Below, in pieces: positions 29,789 to 38,081 of a DNA stretch of 64,000 nt. The translations under genes and the position numbers were made by a program. The DNA is from Ferrimonas balearica (GTDB taxonomy: Bacteria; Pseudomonadota; Gammaproteobacteria; Enterobacterales; Shewanellaceae). The stretch is from assembly GCF_019802055.1 (NCBI RefSeq), contig NZ_JAHVHW010000007.1:62001-126000 (forward strand). The letters are read 5' to 3'. How positions within the stretch are numbered: the stretch's first letter is position 1; every line of letters begins with the position of its first letter. Under the pieces are notes generated by a model. It saw nothing but the letters and a program-made list of their open reading frames with translations, was not told where the DNA came from and ran no database searches.

Positions 29789-29815
29789 TAAACTTGCCAG
29801 TGCCGGAACCGATAA
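29789..29815 (+). promoter_or_regulatory. sigma-28 (FliA) promoter of pomAB
   Basis: TAAA (29789-29792), exactly 15 bases, then ACCGATAA (29808-29815), matching the flagellar consensus TAAA-N15-GCCGATAA at 11 of 12 positions. Points at pomA, starting 83 bases downstream. Confidence 0.82.
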
Positions 29816-29897
29816 GGACAATAAGGCCGTTTTTTCAGTTTGCTGCGGCCGACTTTGGTCATTAACCCCCTACAGTGGATTGTAGCTAGGAGTATCT

Positions 29898-30662
29898 GTG
29901 GATCTGGCAACCCTCATCGGCCTCATTGGTGCCTTTGCTTTCGTCATCATGGCAATGGTCCAGGGCGGTGACGTGATGATCTTCGTCAACATCGAATCGG
30001 TGCTTATCGTAATCGCCGGTTCCCTGTTTGTGGTGATGATGAAGTTCAACCTGAAGCAGTTTTTCGGGGCCGTCAAAATTGCCGCGAAGGCATTCATGTT
30101 CAAGCTCGACAAGCCCGAAGCGTTGATCGAGCAGTCTGTCACCATGGCTGACTCCGCCCGCAAGGGGGGCTTTCTGGCCCTGGAAGAGGCCGAGGTCAAC
30201 AACAGCTTTATGAAGAAAGCGGTGGACCTCCTGGTGGATGGTCATGATGCCGAAGTGGTGCGGGATGCGCTGTCCAAAGACATCGGCCTGACCGCAGAGC
30301 GCCATACCGCAGGCATCGACATCTTCCGCAAGCTGGGTGACGTGGCACCGGCGATGGGGATGATCGGGACCCTGATCGGTCTGGTGGCGATGCTCAACAA
30401 CATGGATGACCCCAAAACCATCGGCCCCGCCATGGCGGTCGCGCTGTTGACCACCCTCTATGGCGCCATCATCGCCAACATGGTTGCCATGCCCATTGCT
30501 GACAAACTCGAACTGCGCATGCAGGAGGAGATGCTAAACCGTCGCCTTATCATGGACGCAGTGCTGGCGATTCAGGACGGTCAGAATCCCCGGGTGATCG
30601 AGGGCTTCCTCAAGAATTACCTGAATGAGAAGAAGCGCGCCATCGATACCACGGAGGATTGA
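29898..30662 (+). CDS. pomA: flagellar motor stator protein PomA (MotA family)
   Basis: Inner-membrane stator subunit. The 254-residue protein starts at GTG 29898 (TAGGAG upstream) and has four membrane helices, two at the N-terminus (TLIGLIGAFAFVIMAMV; VLIVIAGSLFVVMM) and two at about 150-200 (GDVAPAMGMIGTLIGLVAML; LLTTLYGAIIANMVAMP), with the charged cytoplasmic loop between that contacts FliG. Overlaps pomB by one base. The Na+-type (Pom) rather than H+-type is inferred from overall similarity and the sodium-based energetics of neighbouring operons. Confidence 0.92.
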   Translation: MDLATLIGLIGAFAFVIMAMVQGGDVMIFVNIESVLIVIAGSLFVVMMKFNLKQFFGAVKIAAKAFMFKLDKPEALIEQSVTMADSARKGGFLALEEAEVNNSFMKKAVDLLVDGHDAEVVRDALSKDIGLTAERHTAGIDIFRKLGDVAPAMGMIGTLIGLVAMLNNMDDPKTIGPAMAVALLTTLYGAIIANMVAMPIADKLELRMQEEMLNRRLIMDAVLAIQDGQNPRVIEGFLKNYLNEKKRAIDTTED

Positions 30663-31606
30663 TGTCGGAATTTGCTCCCAAGCGTAAGAAGGCGGCCGGC
30701 GCCCCGGCCTGGATGGCGACCTTCGCGGACCTCGCCACCCTGCTGATGTGCTTCTTCGTTCTGCTGCTGGCCTTCTCTGAGATGGATGTGCTTAAGTTTA
30801 AGCAGATTGCCGGCTCCATGAAGTACGCCTTCGGGGTGCAGAACAAGGTGGAAGTGAAGGACATCCCCCGTGGCACCTCGGTGATTGCCCAGGAGTTTCG
30901 ACCGGGTCGCCCCGATCCGACCCCCATCGAAGTGATTCAGCAGCAGACCGTGGAGTTCACCCGCGACATGCTGAACTATCAGCCCGGTGAGTCTGACGAA
31001 GCGGGCGGTCAGCAGAACCAGAGCGGTAACAGTCGTGGTGGCGCATCCAGCGAGACCGCCAACGAAACTCAGAAACGGCAGCAAACCCAGAGCGATTCCC
31101 ATACGTCCGCCTCCGATGCGGATAACATCAACGAGTTGACCAAGAAGATCGCCCAGCAGCTGGAGGATCAGATCCTCGATGGTGCCATTGAGGTGGAATC
31201 CCTTGGTCAGCAGATCATCATTCGCATTCGGGAACAGGGCGCCTTCCCGGCCGGTTCTGCTTTCCTGCAGCCCCGGTTCCGTCCCGTGATTCACGCCGTA
31301 GGCAACCTGCTTAAGGATGTGCCCGGCATCATCAGCGTCACCGGCCATACCGACAACACCAACATCAGCAACGAGCTCTATCGCTCTAACTGGGAATTGT
31401 CGACGCAACGTGCGGTGGCGGTGGCTCATGAACTGGTCAGAGTGGATGGCTTCGACCCGGGTCGCATGGAGTTGCGTGGTGTAGCGGACAACGAGCCGCT
31501 GGTCAGCAATGACACCTGGGAGGGGCGGGTTCGTAACCGCCGGGTGGAGATCAGCATCAACCAGGGTAAAGCAAAAGAATCGGAACAGATCAGCGTGCTG
31601 CCCTGA
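30662..31606 (+). CDS. pomB: flagellar motor stator protein PomB (MotB family)
   Basis: 314 residues. The single N-terminal membrane helix carries the ion-binding Asp23 (FADLATLLMCFFVLLLAF). A Gln/Ser/Asn-rich linker follows at about 110-155, and a C-terminal OmpA-like peptidoglycan-binding domain includes ISVTGHTDNTNI and the NWELSTQRAVAVAHEL...MELRGVADNEPL...NRRVEI pattern. Starts within the pomA stop codon (TGATG) with GGAGG upstream. Transcription is expected from the sigma-28 promoter at 29.8 kb. Confidence 0.92.
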   Translation: MSEFAPKRKKAAGAPAWMATFADLATLLMCFFVLLLAFSEMDVLKFKQIAGSMKYAFGVQNKVEVKDIPRGTSVIAQEFRPGRPDPTPIEVIQQQTVEFTRDMLNYQPGESDEAGGQQNQSGNSRGGASSETANETQKRQQTQSDSHTSASDADNINELTKKIAQQLEDQILDGAIEVESLGQQIIIRIREQGAFPAGSAFLQPRFRPVIHAVGNLLKDVPGIISVTGHTDNTNISNELYRSNWELSTQRAVAVAHELVRVDGFDPGRMELRGVADNEPLVSNDTWEGRVRNRRVEISINQGKAKESEQISVLP

Positions 31607-31729
31607 GTCAGTTCACCTTTACATGCCCGTTGTCTCACTTCTATGCTCGGAAAAGCGCCGGGAGGCTCCCGCCTTGTCGTGGCCTGGGGTATAATCCCGC
31701 GCTTTTAATGCTTAGGTGTCAGACAGGTC

Positions 31730-33184
31730 ATGAAATTTATCGTCAAGCTGCACTCGGAAGTGATGATCAAGTCCAAGCCGGTGCGCGTGCGTTTCTCCAA
31801 AATGCTGGTGTCCAACATCCGCAACATCCTGCGTAAGCTGGATGACGACGCGCGGGTGCGGTTTAACTGGGATCATATCGTGATCAGCAGTGCCAAGGAC
31901 GACCCGGAGCTGCGTGACCGATACGTTCAGACCCTCAAGTGTCTGCCTGGCATCAGTCACTTTCTGGAAGTGACTCAGCACAATTTTGAATCTCTGGATG
32001 ACATCTACCAGCACACCCAGCGTATCTTTGGTGAGCGTCTGGCGGGTAAAACCTTCTGCGTTCGCGTAAAGCGCTCCGGCAAGCACGAGTTCAGCTCTCT
32101 GGATGTTGAGCGTTATGTGGGCGGCGGTCTGAATCAGCACAGCGAAAGCAACGGTGTGAAGCTGAAAGATCCGGATATGACCATCCATATTCAGATTGAA
32201 GAGGACAAGTGCTACCTGGTTGAGCATCGTCACCCGGGCCTGGGCGGCTTCCCCATCGGCTCTCAGGAAGATGTATTGAGCCTGATCTCCGGTGGCTTTG
32301 ACTCCGGCGTATCCTCTTACCAGGTGATTAAGCGCGGTACCCGCACCCACTACTGCTTCTTTAACCTTGGTGGCGCCGACCATGAGCGCGGCGTGAAAGA
32401 GGTGGCTTACTACCTTTGGAAAAAGTACGGCAGCTCCCACCGCGTACGCTTTATCAGCGTTCCGTTCGAGCCGGTGGTGGAAGAGATCCTGGAGCGCATT
32501 GATAACGGCCAGATGGGTGTGGTGTTGAAGCGCATGATGATGCGTGTTGCCGCCGAAGTGGCTGCTCGCTTCGATATCCCTGCGCTGGTGACCGGTGAGG
32601 CGATGGGCCAGGTCTCTTCTCAGACCCTGTCCAACCTCAATGTGATCGACCGCGCTACCGATACCCTGATCCTGCGTCCGCTGATCACCTGGGACAAGCA
32701 GGAGATTGTCGACACCGCGCGCGCCATCGGCACCGCGCCCTTTGCAGAGGTGATGCCGGAGTATTGTGGTGTGATCTCCCAGCGTCCGACCGTAAAGGCG
32801 GTGCTGTCCAAGGTGGAAGCGGAGGAAGCCAAATTCTCCGAAGACCTGATTGAGCGGGTGATGGCGTCGGTGAAAGTTGAGGACATCCGGGAGTTGGCGA
32901 TGGCACAACCCACAGAAACCATTGATATGGAAACCGTCCAGCAGCCGGGCGCCGGCGAGGTCATTCTGGATATCCGTGCACCGGAAGAGGAGGAGCAGAG
33001 TCCCCTCGAGGTGGATGGCAGCGAAGTGATCACCTTGCCCTTCTTCAAGCTGGCCAGCCAGTTTGAGAGTCTGGACGCCAGTCGCACCTACCTGCTGTAC
33101 TGCGATCGCGGTGTGATGAGCAAGCTCCAGGCGCTCTATCTCAAGGAGCAGGGGCATAACAACGTCAAGGTTTATCGACCCTGA
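31730..33184 (+). CDS. thiI: tRNA 4-thiouridine sulfurtransferase ThiI
   Basis: Transfers sulfur to U8 of tRNA and to ThiS for thiamine synthesis. The 484-residue protein has an N-terminal ferredoxin-like/THUMP region ([22 protein letters not shown]), a PP-loop ATPase ([14 protein letters not shown]) and a C-terminal rhodanese domain with the persulfide Cys458 in YCDRGVMS. This full-length form is typical of enterobacteria and relatives. It follows pomB by 123 bases containing a TATAAT at 31690-31695 without a good -35, and ends at a strong terminator. Confidence 0.96.
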   Translation: MKFIVKLHSEVMIKSKPVRVRFSKMLVSNIRNILRKLDDDARVRFNWDHIVISSAKDDPELRDRYVQTLKCLPGISHFLEVTQHNFESLDDIYQHTQRIFGERLAGKTFCVRVKRSGKHEFSSLDVERYVGGGLNQHSESNGVKLKDPDMTIHIQIEEDKCYLVEHRHPGLGGFPIGSQEDVLSLISGGFDSGVSSYQVIKRGTRTHYCFFNLGGADHERGVKEVAYYLWKKYGSSHRVRFISVPFEPVVEEILERIDNGQMGVVLKRMMMRVAAEVAARFDIPALVTGEAMGQVSSQTLSNLNVIDRATDTLILRPLITWDKQEIVDTARAIGTAPFAEVMPEYCGVISQRPTVKAVLSKVEAEEAKFSEDLIERVMASVKVEDIRELAMAQPTETIDMETVQQPGAGEVILDIRAPEEEEQSPLEVDGSEVITLPFFKLASQFESLDASRTYLLYCDRGVMSKLQALYLKEQGHNNVKVYRP

Positions 33185-33200
33185 TCGTCATTCAATCGTA

Positions 33201-33227
33201 AACGGCGCCTTCGGGCGCCGTTTTTTG
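33201..33227 (+). terminator. thiI terminator
   Basis: AACGGCGCC/GGCGCCGTT stem with a TTCG tetraloop and six T. Confidence 0.93.
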
Positions 33228-33316
33228 TGGTGGGAATTTGGTCTCGCTGTGATAGTGTACAAGAGTCAAAGCCATCCAGAAGGCCATCTTTATCCGTCGA
33301 ACAGCGTGGTAACCCA

Positions 33317-34372
33317 ATGTATTACAAGAATGACGATGTCCGCATCAACGAAATCAAAGAACTCCTCCCTCCCATCGCCATTCTGGAACGATTTCCGGCA
33401 ACGGAAACGGCGTCTGAGACGGTCTTTAATGCCCGTCGCGCCATCCACAAACTGCTGCAACGCGAAGATGACCGCCTGCTGGTGGTGATCGGCCCCTGCT
33501 CCATTCACGACCCTGAAGCAGCGCTTGAATACGGCCGCCGTCTGCGCGAACTGCGTGAGCAGTATCGTGACACTCTAGAAGTGGTGATGCGAGTCTACTT
33601 TGAAAAGCCTCGCACTACCGTTGGCTGGAAAGGGCTGATCAACGACCCGGGCCTGGACAACAGTTTCCGCTTGAACGACGGCCTGCGTACCGCCCGCAAA
33701 CTGCTGGTGGATCTCAACGATCTGGGACTGCCTACCGCCGGTGAGTACCTGGATATGATCACGCCGCAATACGTGGCCGATCTGATGTGCTGGGGCGCCA
33801 TTGGGGCCCGTACCACTGAATCCCAGGTACACCGTGAGCTGGCCTCCGGTCTCTCCTGCCCTGTGGGCTTCAAGAACGGCACCGACGGCACCATCCGCAT
33901 CGCCATCGATGCCATCGCCTCAGCCAGTGCGCCGCACCACTTCCTGTCGGTGACCAAGTATGGCCATTCCGCTATCGTGGCGACGGCGGGGAACCCGGAT
34001 TGTCACATCATTCTTCGTGGCGGTAAGGAACCGAACTACAGCGCTGAACATGTACAGGCCATCACCGCAGAGCTGGCGGAGGCGGGGCTGCCGCAAAACC
34101 TGATGATCGACTTCAGCCACGCCAACAGTGCAAAGCAATACAAGCGCCAGATGGCAGTATGTGATGATGTGTGTGGTCAGCTGGCGGCAGGGGAGTCCGC
34201 CATCTTTGGGGCGATGATTGAAAGCCACCTGGTGGAGGGGCGTCAGGATCTGGCGGCAGGTAAAGCCTTGACCTTTGGCCAGAGCATCACCGATGCCTGC
34301 ATCGGTTGGGCGGATACCGAAAGCGTATTGGCCCAGCTCTCTGAAGCGGTGAGCCGACGCCGGGAGCGGTAA
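33317..34372 (+). CDS. aroG: 3-deoxy-7-phosphoheptulonate synthase, AroG type
   Basis: Condenses phosphoenolpyruvate with erythrose 4-phosphate, opening the shikimate pathway. The 351-residue protein starts at ATG 33317 (MYYKNDDVRINEIKELLPP), aligned with E. coli AroG MNYQNDD. Class I motifs are VIGPCSIHDP, MRVYFEKPRTTVGWKGLINDP, GARTTESQVHRELASGLSCPVGFKNGTDG and GGKEPNYS. The AroG-like N-terminus suggests phenylalanine feedback inhibition. The frame is open upstream to 33227 without a ribosome-binding site. I saw no TyrR or TrpR box. Confidence 0.93.
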   Translation: MYYKNDDVRINEIKELLPPIAILERFPATETASETVFNARRAIHKLLQREDDRLLVVIGPCSIHDPEAALEYGRRLRELREQYRDTLEVVMRVYFEKPRTTVGWKGLINDPGLDNSFRLNDGLRTARKLLVDLNDLGLPTAGEYLDMITPQYVADLMCWGAIGARTTESQVHRELASGLSCPVGFKNGTDGTIRIAIDAIASASAPHHFLSVTKYGHSAIVATAGNPDCHIILRGGKEPNYSAEHVQAITAELAEAGLPQNLMIDFSHANSAKQYKRQMAVCDDVCGQLAAGESAIFGAMIESHLVEGRQDLAAGKALTFGQSITDACIGWADTESVLAQLSEAVSRRRER

Positions 34373-34383
34373 GCGGAATGAAC

Positions 34384-34413
34384 AAAAAAGGCCTGCATCT
34401 GCAGGCCTTTTTT
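34384..34413. terminator. bidirectional terminator between aroG and the panE-like gene
   Basis: AAAAAAGGCCTGCA and its exact complement TGCAGGCCTTTTTT around a 2-base centre; serves both converging genes. Confidence 0.92.
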
Positions 34414-34416
34414 CTG

Positions 34417-35298
34417 TCAGGTATTGGGCTGTAACTGCTGGTACAGACGCTGATGATAAGGGCAGGGCAGGTTGTGTTCCCTCGCCCTTTCGAGCAGGTA
34501 GCCGGTGATCGCCCCCAACTCGGTGGGACGGCCGGCCTGAACATCCTGAAGCATCGAGGAGTGGTTGGCCGCCGTGGCCTCTGCCACACCAAGGGCACGC
34601 TCCAGAATGGCGTGAGCCGGTTCCTTCTGGCCCAGTGATTGGCCGACCAGGGCGATCTCCTCACTGAGCGCTTCCAACTCCCCTCGATACCCCTCGGCCA
34701 GCAGGGCGCCATTGCAAACGCGCTCCCGGGCGGTCAGTGGATTGATCAGCAGATTGACCGTCAGTTTCTGCCACAGGGCTTTCAGGATCTGCTCATCATA
34801 GACAAACCCCAACGCGGCTAGGGAAGCAGGAAGCGGCGTGTCGGTATCCACACCGGAAAGCGGTCCGACCCTACGCTGGCCAGCACCGGTATGACGCACG
34901 GAATGGGCGTCGAGTTTCAGGGCGCCATCGGTCAGACTCCCCGCCCACCAGGGGCGCTCAGGCCAACGGCCTGCTGCGGCTTGTTGTGGCCCAAGGCCAT
35001 TGTGTAGCAGCACCAGCGGCACATCCTCAGGAAGCCAGGCCAAAAGCGGCGTCAAGGCGCTCAGACAGTCCTGCGCCTTGGTCAGCACCAGAACGACGCT
35101 CAGCGGCTGGGGCTGATCGCTGCCACAGTGGGTAAAGTCGTGGTGTTGCTTGGCGCCGGAAAGGGAAAACAGCTGATGAGAGCGGAGGACCCGAGGCTGT
35201 CCTGGACGACGCAACAGGGAGACTTCGAAACCCTGATCGCTGAGGGCATGGGCCAACAGTTGGCCCAACGCTCCTGCGCCAAGAATGCCGATGGTCAT
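34417..35298 (-). CDS. panE: 2-dehydropantoate 2-reductase-like protein
   Basis: NADPH-dependent reductase of the ketopantoate family, used in pantothenate (CoA) synthesis. The 293-residue protein begins with the Rossmann fingerprint MTIGILGAGALGQLLAH, has LVLLHNGLG, the catalytic Lys region LWQKLTVNLLINPLTA with the conserved Asn-Pro-Leu-Thr, and SSMLQDVQAGRPTELGAITGYL near the end. Its start overlaps the stop of the upstream VanZ-like gene (ATGA), so the two are coupled. The family also includes non-pantothenate reductases, so the symbol is probable rather than certain. Confidence 0.83.
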   Translation of the reverse strand: MTIGILGAGALGQLLAHALSDQGFEVSLLRRPGQPRVLRSHQLFSLSGAKQHHDFTHCGSDQPQPLSVVLVLTKAQDCLSALTPLLAWLPEDVPLVLLHNGLGPQQAAAGRWPERPWWAGSLTDGALKLDAHSVRHTGAGQRRVGPLSGVDTDTPLPASLAALGFVYDEQILKALWQKLTVNLLINPLTARERVCNGALLAEGYRGELEALSEEIALVGQSLGQKEPAHAILERALGVAEATAANHSSMLQDVQAGRPTELGAITGYLLERAREHNLPCPYHQRLYQQLQPNT

Positions 35299-35663
35299 CG
35301 GGCTTGCCAGCGCCTTAACAGCAGCAACAGCAAGTGGAAGCAGAGCGCGCCAAGCATATCGGCTGCCAAGTCCGCAATTTCGGCACTGCGGTAGGGCAGT
35401 TGAGCCTGAACCACCTCAATGATGGCGGCGTAGACCAACAGCAGAGTCAGTTGGGTCAGCGGACGCCAATTGGTGGCCAGTTGCAGCAGGGCGGCCAGGG
35501 AGAAAAAGGCGCCAAGGTGCCCCAGCTTGTCAAAGTGGTTGAAAGGCTGACTGTACCCGGGTTTGGAGAACACCAGGTAGGAGGTCACGATCAGGGCCAG
35601 CAGCAGAAGCAGTTGTCCGAAGCGGCGTTGATCGGTTGTGGGTTGAGTAATGATCTGCAGCAT
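35295..35663 (-). CDS. VanZ-like small membrane protein
   Basis: 122 residues from ATG 35663. It has hydrophobic segments (LLLLLALIVTSYLVFS; TLLLVYAAIIEVVQ; ADMLGALCFHLLLLLL) and the VanZ-type pattern FDKLGHLGAFFSLAALL and EIADLAADMLG. The proteins are often called VanZ family; the founding member gives low-level teicoplanin resistance, but most members have no known role. The frame extends upstream to 35807 into the yajQ promoter region and is not used. Coupled with the panE-like gene. Confidence 0.78.
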   Translation of the reverse strand: MLQIITQPTTDQRRFGQLLLLLALIVTSYLVFSKPGYSQPFNHFDKLGHLGAFFSLAALLQLATNWRPLTQLTLLLVYAAIIEVVQAQLPYRSAEIADLAADMLGALCFHLLLLLLRRWQAR

Positions 35664-35797
35664 GGGGCGATAGTAAGCAGCCAAATGGCGTCTGTCATCA
35701 AAAAACAGGGCGGTTGCGACCTTGGTAGGGAGCGGGAATCGTGCCAGCCAGACCGTCGTAAGGTACACTTGCACCAACATTATGGTAGGAGGATCCC

Positions 35798-36280
35798 ATG
35801 CCGTCATTTGACATCGTATCTGAAGTGGATGCGGTAGAAATCAAAAACGCCGTCGACAACGCCGTCCGTGAACTGGACACCCGCTTCGATTTCCGTGGTG
35901 TGGAAGCCAGCTTCAGCTACAAGGATATGGTGGTGACCATGAAGGCCGAGGCGGAGTTCCAGATCCAGCAGATGGAGAGCATTCTGCGCGGTAACCTGGC
36001 CAAGCGTAATGTGGACGCCGATGCCATGAGCCTGGGCAAGGCCGAGTTTTCGGGTAAGACCGTCTCCCGCCCCGCCACCTTCCGTCAGGGCATTGAACAG
36101 GACTTCGCCAAGAAACTGGTGAAACTGATCAAGGAATCCAAGATCAAGGTGCAGGCCTCCATCCAGGGCGACAAAGTCCGGGTAACGGGCAAGAAGCGTG
36201 ATGACCTGCAGGAAGTGATGGCACTGCTGCGCGGCGAAAACCTGGACCAACCGGTGCAGTTTAATAACTTCCGTGATTGA
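35798..36280 (+). CDS. yajQ: YajQ-family nucleotide-binding protein
   Basis: 160 residues, equal to the family norm. [28 protein letters not shown], the central [34 protein letters not shown] and the terminal [12 protein letters not shown] are all family hallmarks. YajQ binds nucleic acid or nucleotides; in Xanthomonas a homologue binds cyclic di-GMP, and a diguanylate cyclase gene lies at 36.9 kb. AGGAGG lies upstream of the ATG. It diverges from the VanZ-like gene. Confidence 0.94.
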   Translation: MPSFDIVSEVDAVEIKNAVDNAVRELDTRFDFRGVEASFSYKDMVVTMKAEAEFQIQQMESILRGNLAKRNVDADAMSLGKAEFSGKTVSRPATFRQGIEQDFAKKLVKLIKESKIKVQASIQGDKVRVTGKKRDDLQEVMALLRGENLDQPVQFNNFRD

Positions 36281-36297
36281 TCACTGAAGCTAAACAC

Positions 36298-36330
36298 AAA
36301 AACGGGCTGCCTTAGGGTGGCCCGTTTTGT
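36298..36330 (+). terminator. yajQ terminator
   Basis: AACGGGC/GCCCGTT outer stem (36301-36307, 36320-36326) ending in TTTTG. Confidence 0.8.
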
Positions 36331-36623
36331 TATATAACCCTAATTCCCATGGGTTCCGTCGGGCGCAGCCCCACGCTACGCAAAAACTCTCCTGTTTGTT
36401 TCGGAGTTCGGGGCCTGCGGTAGCGTGCCGCCTATGGCGCACGAACTGAGCGGGAAAATGGCCGCAATCGCCGCGGAGCAATCGTTCAATCTTAAGCTGG
36501 GCGTCTAGTTAAGGCGCTCATTTTCCAAACGCGTACAGTGATTTTGTATGCCTGAGGCGGGGCATTGGCATCAGTACAAAGTTCACGCCTAGGATGACTG
36601 GAAAGCATGGACGAGGAGACAGT
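36331..36623. other. structured intergenic region between yajQ and a small gene
   Basis: No credible gene. An 8-bp inverted repeat CACGCTAC/GTAGCGTG (36372-36379 and 36420-36427) encloses a nested AACTC/GAGTT (36385-36389 and 36404-36408). A possible promoter (TTGGCA 36565-36570, TAGGAT 36590-36595, spacer 19) faces the next gene. Confidence 0.4.
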
Positions 36624-36857
36624 ATGTCAGACGAAGTGATTACTTCCGCTGTTGCTACTGTACAGGCAGGCGTTGCCAGAGCGGATGGGAAGCTGTCTTT
36701 GACCGATTCGGACGTGACGTTTGAGCTGTTTAATCAGCAGTTCGGACTGGGCCCCAATCGGTTTTTGCGTAACGACATTACGTCCGGCAAGCGGTGCGAG
36801 TTTATCGTTGCTGGCCCCAGTCAGTGGATTGAGAGGCTGAGCGAGAAAGCCCACTGA
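36624..36857 (+). CDS. small protein with a possible GRAM/PH-like strand pattern
   Basis: 77 residues from ATG 36624, with GAGGAG 8-13 bases upstream. It starts MSDEVITSAVATVQAGVARADGK, then KLSLTDSDVTFELFNQQFGLG and a run ending SEKAH. The pattern 'G-K-L-x-L-T-x-x-x-V-x-F' followed by a hydrophobic loop and 'I-T' recalls GRAM/PH-like membrane-binding domains, but the resemblance is from memory. Composition is acidic-polar without a signal peptide, so it is probably cytosolic. It ends at a terminator, so it is a monocistronic gene. Confidence 0.6.
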   Translation: MSDEVITSAVATVQAGVARADGKLSLTDSDVTFELFNQQFGLGPNRFLRNDITSGKRCEFIVAGPSQWIERLSEKAH

Positions 36858-36893
36858 TGCTTCTCCTTAATAGGGGCTTTGCCCGATAAGACG

Positions 36894-36918
36894 ACGCCCG
36901 CCAACGCGGGCGTTTTTC
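36894..36918. terminator. terminator between the small gene and the diguanylate cyclase
   Basis: ACGCCCGC/GCGGGCGT stem with loop CAAC, then TTTT; convergent genes on each side. Confidence 0.82.
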
Positions 36919-38036
36919 TACGCGGTTTGGGGGTCGAAGCGACTGTGGTCCCGGCCATGGCGTTTGGCTTCCAACAGCCAGTTGTCCGCTCGCTCCATCA
37001 AGGCCTGAGGCGTATCCCCCTCCCCCTTCAGGGCGCTGACACCGGCGCTGAAGGTCAGGGAGATTGGGCAGGAGGCGCCCACTTCAAAGGGACGGTTCTG
37101 TACCAGCTTATGCAGTTTAGCCAGCACCTCCCGGGCTTCCTCCAGCGAGGTCTGACTGAGTACCAGGCAAAACTCTTCGCCCCCGTAGCGAGCCAGCAGA
37201 TCGCCGGCTCTGAGACCCGCCTTCAGGCGCTGCGCAAACGCGGTGAGTAACCGGTCACCCACCGCGTGGCCATAGCGGTCATTGACCCGCTTGAAGTGGT
37301 CCAGATCCAGCATCACAACCGTAAGGGGCTGACTATTCCGAATGGCGCGTTCACCGGTAAGCATCAGGTGTTGGCGCAGAAACGCCCGATTGTAGAGGCC
37401 GGTGAGGGGATCTTTCAGAGAGGAGCGCTCCAGGGCCGTGGCGCGATTTACCAGGGTCCAGGCCAGCAGCGTGGCCATCAGCAACAGCAGCAGCCGGCTG
37501 ATCTGGTCCGGCATAAAAAACTCACCATAGCGGACAACCCACTGTGGGTCGGAGGGCTGGTGGCCAAGCTGGTGGCTGGCCAACAGGATCATCCCGCTGT
37601 AGGTGATCAGGGCCAGAATACCTCCATAGAGGCTGAGTCGTCGGTCGTAGCGCAGGGCGGTGGCGGTGATGGCGATAAAGTAGAGTGCAAATGTCCCTTT
37701 GTTATTGACCAGCGCCAGAGGAGTATCCCGGCAGATAAAGTCCAGCCAGAGCCCGGCGGTGATAAGGGAGACATCGAGGGTTACTGAGAAGAACGCCATG
37801 GCTGGAACGTAACGGCGTTGCCGCAGAAAGGCACTCCACATCAAGGCGATGGCAAGCGCAATGTAACTCACCACCAGGGCGGGAGTCAGGTCGGTGCCGG
37901 TCAACAGCTTGTAGCTGGGCACCAGGGTGATAAGCAGAATAAGCCAGACCCGAAGCCTGGCCATGGTGTGCTCACCGGAGGAGGCCGCCAACAGCGTCTG
38001 CTGCTCTGGCTGCCTCCAGAAAGGAACCTGAGTCAT
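36918..38036 (-). CDS. membrane-bound diguanylate cyclase (GGDEF)
   Basis: 372 residues. Six or so membrane helices span about 27-195 (LRVWLILLITLV; LVVSYIALAIALMWSAF; FALYFIAITATAL), with a GGDEF domain from about 205. The active site is GGEEF at 285-289, and the allosteric inhibitory I-site RxxD is present as RAGD at 276-279, five residues before it. DPLTGLYNRAFL and MLDLDHFKRVND are typical. It should make cyclic di-GMP from two GTP with product inhibition. The sensor half is not recognised. It may converse with YajQ or motility control. Confidence 0.92.
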   Translation of the reverse strand: MTQVPFWRQPEQQTLLAASSGEHTMARLRVWLILLITLVPSYKLLTGTDLTPALVVSYIALAIALMWSAFLRQRRYVPAMAFFSVTLDVSLITAGLWLDFICRDTPLALVNNKGTFALYFIAITATALRYDRRLSLYGGILALITYSGMILLASHQLGHQPSDPQWVVRYGEFFMPDQISRLLLLLMATLLAWTLVNRATALERSSLKDPLTGLYNRAFLRQHLMLTGERAIRNSQPLTVVMLDLDHFKRVNDRYGHAVGDRLLTAFAQRLKAGLRAGDLLARYGGEEFCLVLSQTSLEEAREVLAKLHKLVQNRPFEVGASCPISLTFSAGVSALKGEGDTPQALMERADNWLLEAKRHGRDHSRFDPQTA

Positions 38037-38081
38037 CGCCTAAGTCCTTGGCAACAAATGAATTGTTCTACCTTACCCTGT

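Noticed and set aside
36290-36481. 63-codon minus-strand frame after yajQ
   Set aside because: No ribosome-binding site, overlaps the yajQ terminator, and composition (many Cys/Arg/His) is not protein-like.
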